From contig CAMNXF010000005.1 in the NCBI GenBank assembly GCA_946567425.1, forward strand, positions 62,001 to 126,000: 64,000 nucleotides of DNA, written 5' to 3'. Below the pieces are notes generated by a model. That model was not told the origin of the DNA, searched no databases, and was given only the letters and a program-made list of their open reading frames with translations. Each line of letters opens with the position of its first letter. Within the stretch, counting starts at the first letter, position 1. This document shows, one piece after another, positions 58,034-64,000 of this stretch. This DNA is from an uncultured Clostridia bacterium. Lineage in GTDB: Bacteria; Bacillota; Clostridia; Oscillospirales; Ruminococcaceae. A program made the translations under genes and the position numbers.

Positions 58034-59905
58034 ATGGTTCACGTAAGAGAAGACAAATGTATCGGCTGCAATGCATGTATCCGCGCTTGTCCGATACCTA
58101 ACGCAAACCTGTATGACGGCGATTCCGTAAAAATCAACAATACAGAATGTATCCAATGCGGCGAATGCATTAAATCCTGCCCTCACGGCGCAAGATATTA
58201 TGATGACGATCTTGAGACTGTTCTCGAAATTATAAAGTCACAGAAGGTTTCGTTTATCGTCGCGCCCGCCATAAAAGCGTCAATGGACGGTATATGGCGG
58301 CACGTTCTTCAATGGTTCAAGGAACAAGGAGTACATGAGATTTACGACGGCTCGTTTGGCGCGGACATCTGTACATATATGCACATCGAATACCTTAGAC
58401 ACCACGTGGGAGATAAGGTCATTTCACAGCCGTGCGCGGCTATTGTAAATTATGCCGAAAAGCACAAACCCGAGCTTCTTCCACACCTCTCCCCCGTTCA
58501 TTCTCCGCTGCTTTGTTCGGGAGTATATGTGCGCAAATATCTGAAAAACAATGACGTTCTGGTCGGAATAACGCCCTGCATCGCAAAGTCCGATGAGTTT
58601 CACAATACGGGAATTATCAGCTATAACATAACCTTTAAGAGCATTACAAAGTATCTGAAAAGGAACAACGTGGTGCTTTCTCACGGACGCAGCCCGTTTG
58701 AGTTTTCGGCTGCGCGCGGCTTTGACGGAGCGTTCTACCCTATCCCCGGCGGCTTGAAGGAGTGTCTGCACGCGTACGATCCCGAATTGCTCATAAGCAA
58801 TTCAGAGGGTACGGAAAAGGTTTATGAGGATCTCGACGCATATCTTAAGACTGACAGAAACCACTTGCCTGTAGTATACGACGTTCTGAACTGCGAATTC
58901 GGGTGCAGCGCGGGCGTCGGCGCACGTGAGGACGTAAACAACTTCAACGCTTATGATATTATGATTCACGCCAGAAAATGGGCTCACAAGACCAAAGCCT
59001 CGGAGCGTTTCCACAGGGCGATATTCAAGTCACTGAACCTTGAGGATTTTATCAGGAAGTACGAAAACAGGTGTGTTTCCGTCAATCCTACCGAAAAAGA
59101 ACTCGACGCGATATTCAACTCCATGGGCAAGTATTCCGAGGCAGACAGACAAATCAACTGCCATGCGTGCGGATTCAAAACTTGCCGCGATATGGCGACT
59201 ACGATATTCTACGGCAACAACCACCCGAATAACTGTATCGTCTTTGAGAAGAACCAAATGCGCGAAATGGCTAAACAGATCGAAGCGCAGAACGGCAAGC
59301 TCGCGGGCGTTGTCGCGGACATCCACCAGGCAATGGAAACGCTTTCCGATAAGATACAGCCCATCCACGATCAGGCAGAGGACAACTCTAGCAAGAATAT
59401 GAACATAAAATCCGATATGAATATGATCAGCAGCGACATAGACGGCATTCTCAGCCGCACGAACGATATCGCGCAGTTCGTTTCAAAGATCAGCGTAAGT
59501 ATCGGAGAATACAGCCGTATTCTTGAAAAAATCAAGGGCATTTCCGAGCAGACGAATATCCTCGCTATAAACGCTTCTATCGAAGCGGCAAGCGCGGGAC
59601 AGTTCGGAAAAGGCTTCGCGGTAGTCGCAGGCGAGATAAGAACACTTGCTGTGAAGTCCGCCGACACGCTTAAAGCCGCCGAGCAGCACACCAACGAAAT
59701 ACTCAACAACATTGATGGCATCAAGGATTCATCGGCGAGCATTATGTCCGATGTTGACGGAACAAAGGAGAACGTTCACAACACTGATCGGGCAGTCGAT
59801 GATCTTAACGAAAGCCTGCGGTTTATCAGTAGCAGCGTTTCAGAAATCACCGATATCATCGGACAGGTCACCGAGCTTGCCTCCAGTCTTGAGATCAACA
59901 GATAA
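58034..59905 (+). CDS. FeFe-hydrogenase-like sensor fused to a chemoreceptor signalling domain
   Basis: 623 residues. Two 4Fe-4S ferredoxin motifs (CIGCNACIRACP; CIQCGECIKSCP); a hydrogenase large-subunit domain keeping H-cluster-type Cys as SQPCAAIV (L1), ITPCIAKSDEF (L2) and NCEFGCSAG (L3), all altered from the catalytic consensus; a further Cys cluster CHACGFKTCRDMAT; then a methyl-accepting domain (LAINASIEAASAGQFGKGFA near 515). No membrane span, so cytoplasmic. Resembles sensory group C FeFe hydrogenases linked to chemotaxis. Confidence 0.88.
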   Translation: MVHVREDKCIGCNACIRACPIPNANLYDGDSVKINNTECIQCGECIKSCPHGARYYDDDLETVLEIIKSQKVSFIVAPAIKASMDGIWRHVLQWFKEQGVHEIYDGSFGADICTYMHIEYLRHHVGDKVISQPCAAIVNYAEKHKPELLPHLSPVHSPLLCSGVYVRKYLKNNDVLVGITPCIAKSDEFHNTGIISYNITFKSITKYLKRNNVVLSHGRSPFEFSAARGFDGAFYPIPGGLKECLHAYDPELLISNSEGTEKVYEDLDAYLKTDRNHLPVVYDVLNCEFGCSAGVGAREDVNNFNAYDIMIHARKWAHKTKASERFHRAIFKSLNLEDFIRKYENRCVSVNPTEKELDAIFNSMGKYSEADRQINCHACGFKTCRDMATTIFYGNNHPNNCIVFEKNQMREMAKQIEAQNGKLAGVVADIHQAMETLSDKIQPIHDQAEDNSSKNMNIKSDMNMISSDIDGILSRTNDIAQFVSKISVSIGEYSRILEKIKGISEQTNILAINASIEAASAGQFGKGFAVVAGEIRTLAVKSADTLKAAEQHTNEILNNIDGIKDSSASIMSDVDGTKENVHNTDRAVDDLNESLRFISSSVSEITDIIGQVTELASSLEINR

Positions 59906-59953
59906 TTCATAACCAAAGCGTGTTTGCTTTAACCGAAGAACGGACATTTAGCG

Positions 59954-60172
59954 TTACAGAATAGCAATCCGCAGCTTGTCCGTAAGATTTTTCAGTACTG
60001 ACAGTTCTTTGTAATTGGAAGCGTAACTCCTATCGTCGCCCGAACGAATTTTTTGTAGGGTATCAATGATAATAATTTTGAGATCCGCGTGCTTTGATTT
60101 GAATTGCTCAATCTGCTTTTCAACCAAAAGTCCGTTCGACAATCTACCAAATTGACTGTACCTCAAAGTCAT
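59954..60172 (-). pseudogene. AAA_25/RepA-like ATPase fragment
   Basis: DLKIIIIDTLQKIRSGDDRS then YASNYKELSVLKNLTDKLRI: the Walker B segment of RecA-like helicases of mobile elements. Both ends are missing. Confidence 0.7.
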
Positions 60173-60480
60173 TTTTTATACGCGGAAATATATCAATTCT
60201 GATATTTTGGAAAATTTCAAAGGTGTTTTTGAAGGTTCCTTTATAGCCCTGATCGGCACAGCCGGCAATAATGGTTGTGTATCTGAAAAGAGCCTTTTCA
60301 AAAGCAAATGCTCTGCTTTTTGTACCATGAATATTTGCTGCTTGAATATGTACACACAAAAGATTGCCCATAGTGTCAGTAACTATGTGTCACTTACAGA
60401 GATGGTTTTTACGGATTGCAAGTCTTTTAATGCGTATGTAGGATTTTTTTCCACTTTTGGGTACGGACTTTTTTAATAAC
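60144..60480 (-). pseudogene. IS5-family transposase fragment
   Basis: HIVTDTMGNLLCVHIQAANI, then AGCADQGYKGTFKN and DIFPRIKNDFEV: the DDE core of an IS5/IS1031-type transposase, cut at both ends. It overlaps the ATPase fragment, so the IS probably inserted into that gene. Confidence 0.7.
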
Positions 60481-60985
60481 ATACGCTTCACCTTAATTCC
60501 ATGTTCCATTCTTTCTTGGTAATAAAACATTGATACTGATTTCCATTTCGGAAAATCAGTCGGCAGATTTCTCCATTTTCAAGAATAAGACGCGCTTTAT
60601 TTAACAACAATTACCTATATATTCTGCATATAGACGCCCTATAATTTTCTGTGATGTCGCAATCCGCTCACTTTCCTGGCTTGAATTGCTTTTGGTAAAT
60701 TCAAAATTATGACATTCATATCATTTATTTTAACATTTTGTCAAATAAATGTCAAGAGTGCTTCTGTAGAACTTGTTTTTATAACAAAAACCAACAACAT
60801 GCACAAAAATGACATATCTGTTTTAGTCAACAATAACAATTAAAAAAAAGAATTAAATATGTTAAAATTAAAAGTTATCTATTAAACAAATATAAAATGT
60901 CCAAGATGTAACTTTGCGAAAAATGCCAAGTTTCATTCCATATCCTTGTAGCTCATATAACGTGTCGACGAGCGTATCTTATGAA
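60481..60985. other. AT-rich region without gene
   Basis: Only short interrupted frames on both strands; no promoter, terminator or repeat that I can support. Confidence 0.4.
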
Positions 60986-61338
60986 TTATGCAGCGCTGAA
61001 TTTGTGACTTTTGAAACGCCGCGTTAATAGTCTCACAGAAACTCGCGAAATTTCATAGAACACGAACTGCTCAAATTTCTCCGCTTGCGGCAGTTTGGAG
61101 CTGACGATCAAGCGGCAAAGGTATTCCTCAAGGAAAAATTTTGTTTTCTTAACCCCTCCAGCCGAAGGGATTGGCAAAACGCAGACCCATTTGTAATGCG
61201 CTGATATTGCATCAGCGTTACGTGCATACCATAAAATCTTCGCGTACTGTGTAGCAGGAAAGTACCACTTGCCGTCAATAAGCATAACCCCGAGTTAGCT
61301 GAACCTGATGTTGCTGAATACCTTTAATTCATTCATAA
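60986..61338 (-). pseudogene. BRO-N (phage antirepressor-like) gene with early stop
   Basis: MNELKVFSNIRFS, TAA, then LIDGKWYFPATQYAKILWYA, VKKTKFFLEEYLCRLIVSSK, LPQAEKFEQFVFYEISR: an ordinary BRO-N domain except for the stop at codon 14 and a frameshift at the end. Phage remnant. Confidence 0.75.
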
Positions 61339-61406
61339 AAGACCTCCTGGCTGTTGATTTTCATCGCCCCTTATGGTATAGTGTGGTAAGAGGGGAACTG
61401 TTGAGG

Positions 61407-61595
61407 ATGAGTGATAAAGAAATAGCCATGCAAATAACACTGAAAGCAATGGAAACAGGCTTTATTAAAGCAGGAAAACCCGAAGCTCATCATAATGAAA
61501 ATTATGATATTTCCAATGATTTCAGTGTGAAGCAAGTGTGTGAATTTTACGAAACGGTGCTTGAAGCTGTTATATCTGGCAGTAAAAAAGATTGA
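61407..61595 (+). CDS. Small hypothetical protein (62 residues)
   Basis: MSDKEIAMQITLKAMETGFI and VKQVCEFYETVLEAVI. AGAGGGGAACTGTTGAGG precedes the ATG. Soluble, helical; similar small proteins occur in Firmicutes mobile regions, function unknown. Confidence 0.55.
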   Translation: MSDKEIAMQITLKAMETGFIKAGKPEAHHNENYDISNDFSVKQVCEFYETVLEAVISGSKKD

Positions 61596-62235
61596 GAACG
61601 ATCATAATACGAGTTAATGCGGGAAGAGGCTGTATAAGATGTACATCTGACACGCAAAACTCACTTGCTTCGGAAAGTATCTTCATATGCTTCTCAAAAA
61701 TTTCTTGATTTGTCTTTTGCTTCTCAGTTTCCGTCTGTGGAGCGTTTTCTTTGTCCGTGTGCGGACATTGACCGATGATTTCTTGTATCCCCTGTTGCCG
61801 GTATTTCTGCCACAACGCGGTTTATCGATAAGCTCCGTCAAAAGCGGCAGAAAACCCGCCTTTTTCTTTTAAGTGGATTACTATGCCTTTCAATACCCCT
61901 TGCGGGCATCTTATAGTTCGAAAGAATCTTACTGTCAAGTCTTTCGCTTATAAAAGTAAATTTTTTTCAAACTTTGTAAAATTAGTATAAGTTAGGAGGT
62001 TTTTTGAACATTTAAAATAGAATAATCAGTTTGCTAGGTACTGCTGATCAAAAACGACTTACTGATTATTTAATACTGAAGAAAACGGCATTTTCTGATT
62101 GGAAAAGCGGTAAGAGTAATTCGTACCGAAATATTTGATGGAAATAGCAGATTACTTTAGTGTTTCTTTGGATTATTGGTTTATAGTAAAGTGAATTGTT
62201 ATTTGACGATGTCAAGGATCTTTTAGAGTACTACA
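61596..62235. other. Region without intact gene
   Basis: Short fragments only. A possible promoter-like AT-rich stretch lies around 61950-62000, with AGGAGG at 61996, but no frame follows for more than a few codons. Confidence 0.35.
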
Positions 62236-62648
62236 ACTGAGCACTCCAACGCCGAACCCGACGAGCCGGAACAGGAGGAAGATATCTACATAGACCTCTG
62301 TTCCCTGCCAGCGCCGGAGAGGGCGTGCAGCTTGACGAGGGCAACACAGGACCTATACAGATCAGGCACTCCTATATTGCGAAACGCGCCAATTATGCCG
62401 TCCGCGTATCCGGCGACAGCATGGAAACGGAATATTCTGACGGTGATATCGTGCTTGTCGAGGTCTGTCCAGACGTGGCGGTCGGCAAAATCGGCATTTT
62501 TATTGTAAATGATCAAGGCTATATCAAAAAGCGCGGAGAAAATCACTTGATTTCGCTCAATCCCGAACGTGACGATGTGCATATAAAAGAGGGAGACGTT
62601 GTGTTCTTCCGAGGACGCGTTTTCAGCAAAGCCGAGCTCGTCAAGTAA
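62236..62648 (+). pseudogene. S24/LexA-like phage repressor, C-terminal remnant
   Basis: AEPDEPEQEEDIYIDL in one frame, then QIRHSYIAKRANYAVRVSGD, SMETEYSDGDIVLVE, VGKIGIFIVNDQGYIKKRGE in another. The Ser of SGDSM and Lys of GKIGIF are the S24 peptidase dyad. The DNA-binding half is absent and a frameshift separates the two parts. Confidence 0.75.
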
Positions 62649-64000
62649 GCCTTACTAGCGGCTTATCCAACGAGCAACGCACAAATAAATACAAAAACGA
62701 CACTGCAAAAATGCCGCTTTTTTCTTAACTCAAAAGAACTGTTTCCTTTCCTCAAAAAAATACATTTTAATTAGGTATAAAAAATGCACAAAGAAGTAAA
62801 AATAATTAATATTTTTTATAGTTTTTTTCTTGACAAGGACAATTTCCGTGAGAATACAAAAAATGTCTTTGATCTCCTTGCTAAAATATGGGAAGATATT
62901 AATGTTAGCAGCGCTCTTTTTAAAATACAATTTTTCTTAAAACGCTCTATAAGATCATTTAAATAAAATTTGAACGGTCTGAAACGTTTTTTTTAAATTT
63001 TCTCAAAAGCCTCGCATTTTCCCAAAATGATAAAAAAATGCCCAAAAAGTTTTGACAAAATCCTCGGGCATATCTTTTATAAAATGTTGCGATCATGCAA
63101 GAAAATTCGGCACGGTTAAGCCAAAAATTTAGGATTTTCGTATATTTTGCGGCTTTTTTCGGCATACATCAGATACTCAGCATCTGTCAGTTAGTGCTGT
63201 ATAAAGACAGAAAGGCAGTCTGTGCTGTTCTGAAGAAAATATACGGCGCAGTAAATCATGATGACGCATAATACACAAAAGAAGAATTCCGCGAAAAATG
63301 GGCCGAGAAATATCAGAATATTTTGAAATCAGGAACAAAAATTGGTATGAAAAATAATATACACGACGAATGCCGTTGAGGGTTACCACATAATGGTAAA
63401 AAAAATACAAAATCCAAAGGGATTATCCCGACGGACGACTTAATACGTAAGATAATTTATATGAGCGCTGCCGAAATTTCAAAGAAATGGACTATGCCTG
63501 TTCGTGATTAGGGTTTGGCATATCCGTAGCCTACGATCTTTTTCTAGGATAGATCTATAGCACAATTTCCGTGGCTCTGCTCCGAACCACGAGGTTTATC
63601 CGCTTAGAGATTACTGGTGAAGAACAACAGTCAAATATCACCAGTAATCTCACAGCCTGCGTCGGGTTAATCCTCAACGTTGCACTGTTTTGTTGCATTT
63701 CTAGTTTCGACATTGTTTATAATAATTCCATTTACACAGTTCATTTTTCAAACCGCTCTATTGTGACGCTCCCCCCAGGAGACAGTAAGAATAATTTTTT
63801 ATTATTTGGCGATGCTACTATACAAAACGGCGTATCCGATTGGATACGCCGATCTTCTATCCTATTCGGTTTTTGGTGATTTCTCCGTTAAGGATACCAC
63901 CCACTAACGGCGTGGCGATTTTTATTGCTTGGGTTTGGCTGTAATAAAGCGTTTGGTGTGTGGGGGCTTTTGCGGCTCTTCCTGAGAGGCAACGTACTCG
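62649..64000. other. Region without recognisable gene; two strong hairpins
   Basis: Frames up to about 100 codons exist but show no family resemblance or ribosome binding sites. Inverted repeats: GAGATTACTGGTGA with TCACCAGTAATCTC (63607-63651, 14 pairs) and GGCGTATCC-GATT-GGATACGCC (about 63829-63850) with a later T-rich stretch. These may be terminators or mobile-element ends. Confidence 0.45.

Noticed and set aside
63571-63879. 102-residue plus-strand frame near the right end
   Set aside because: Runs through two perfect inverted repeats, lacks a binding site and shows no family resemblance.

Overview
The window looks like a chromosomal segment of an anaerobic, spore-forming, low-to-mid GC Firmicute, most like the Ruminococcus/Oscillospiraceae group. 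The evidence is a SpoIIID regulator, strong AGGAGG ribosome binding sites, consensus TTGACA-N17-TATAAT promoters, an FMN riboswitch with RibU, Firmicutes-type small families (DUF4364, YolD, YfjL-like), a GH127 arabinofuranosidase and an FeFe-hydrogenase-like sensor. It is not a single operon but ordinary core genes interrupted by mobile DNA and many decayed genes.

Layout. 1-7.1 kb: zinc uptake genes (znuA end, znuC, znuB) split by a methyltransferase, a TfoX-like protein, a kinase pseudogene and a recombined relic; then an ATPase and an ECF sigma/anti-sigma operon. 7.1-9.2 kb: debris (IS256 relic, XRE-repressor pseudogene, tRNA-like sequence, a lone copy of the phage leader RNA, hairpin-rich DNA). 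9.2-20.6 kb: a YoeB/DinJ toxin-antitoxin pair and an inovirus (filamentous phage) provirus. 20.6-21.9 kb: decayed IS110-family element. 22-31 kb: Xer-like recombinase, chemoreceptor and an aroB-aroA-aroC chorismate operon. 31-40.6 kb: acyltransferase/esterase pair, Y-family polymerase with YolD, ribU with FMN riboswitch, YicC, methionine gamma-lyase-like gene, spoIIID. 40.6-54.4 kb: GH127, membrane/lipoproteins, decayed GntR-ABC operon, SGNH and CAP lipoproteins, and a dus / giant leucine-rich-repeat / aldo-keto reductase operon. 54.5-64 kb: a gene graveyard with IS5 copies, enclosing two intact genes: an H1-like/SCP2-like fusion and an FeFe-hydrogenase-like/chemoreceptor fusion.

The most unusual object is the inovirus. 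It keeps the M13-like order (putative ssDNA-binding protein, two small membrane proteins, major coat, terminator, pIII-like adhesin with signal peptide and C-terminal anchor, pVI-like, Zot/pI ATPase) followed by a Rep_trans replication initiator, and has no secretin, as expected for a monoderm host. Four of its early genes are each preceded by a nearly identical ~95-nt leader. The leader folds on paper into an H-type pseudoknot, a tetraloop hairpin, an A-rich linker and a C(UUCG)G hairpin ending just before a weak ribosome binding site. Two divergent copies near the lysis/lysogeny promoter keep the pseudoknot with different stem sequences, and another divergent copy lies alone at 8.35 kb in what looks like a second, decayed inovirus. 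This looks like a multi-gene cis-regulatory RNA family of filamentous phages, and I do not recognise it.

All calls come from reading the sequence; no database search was run. Provirus ends, IS ends and RNA structures are inferences.
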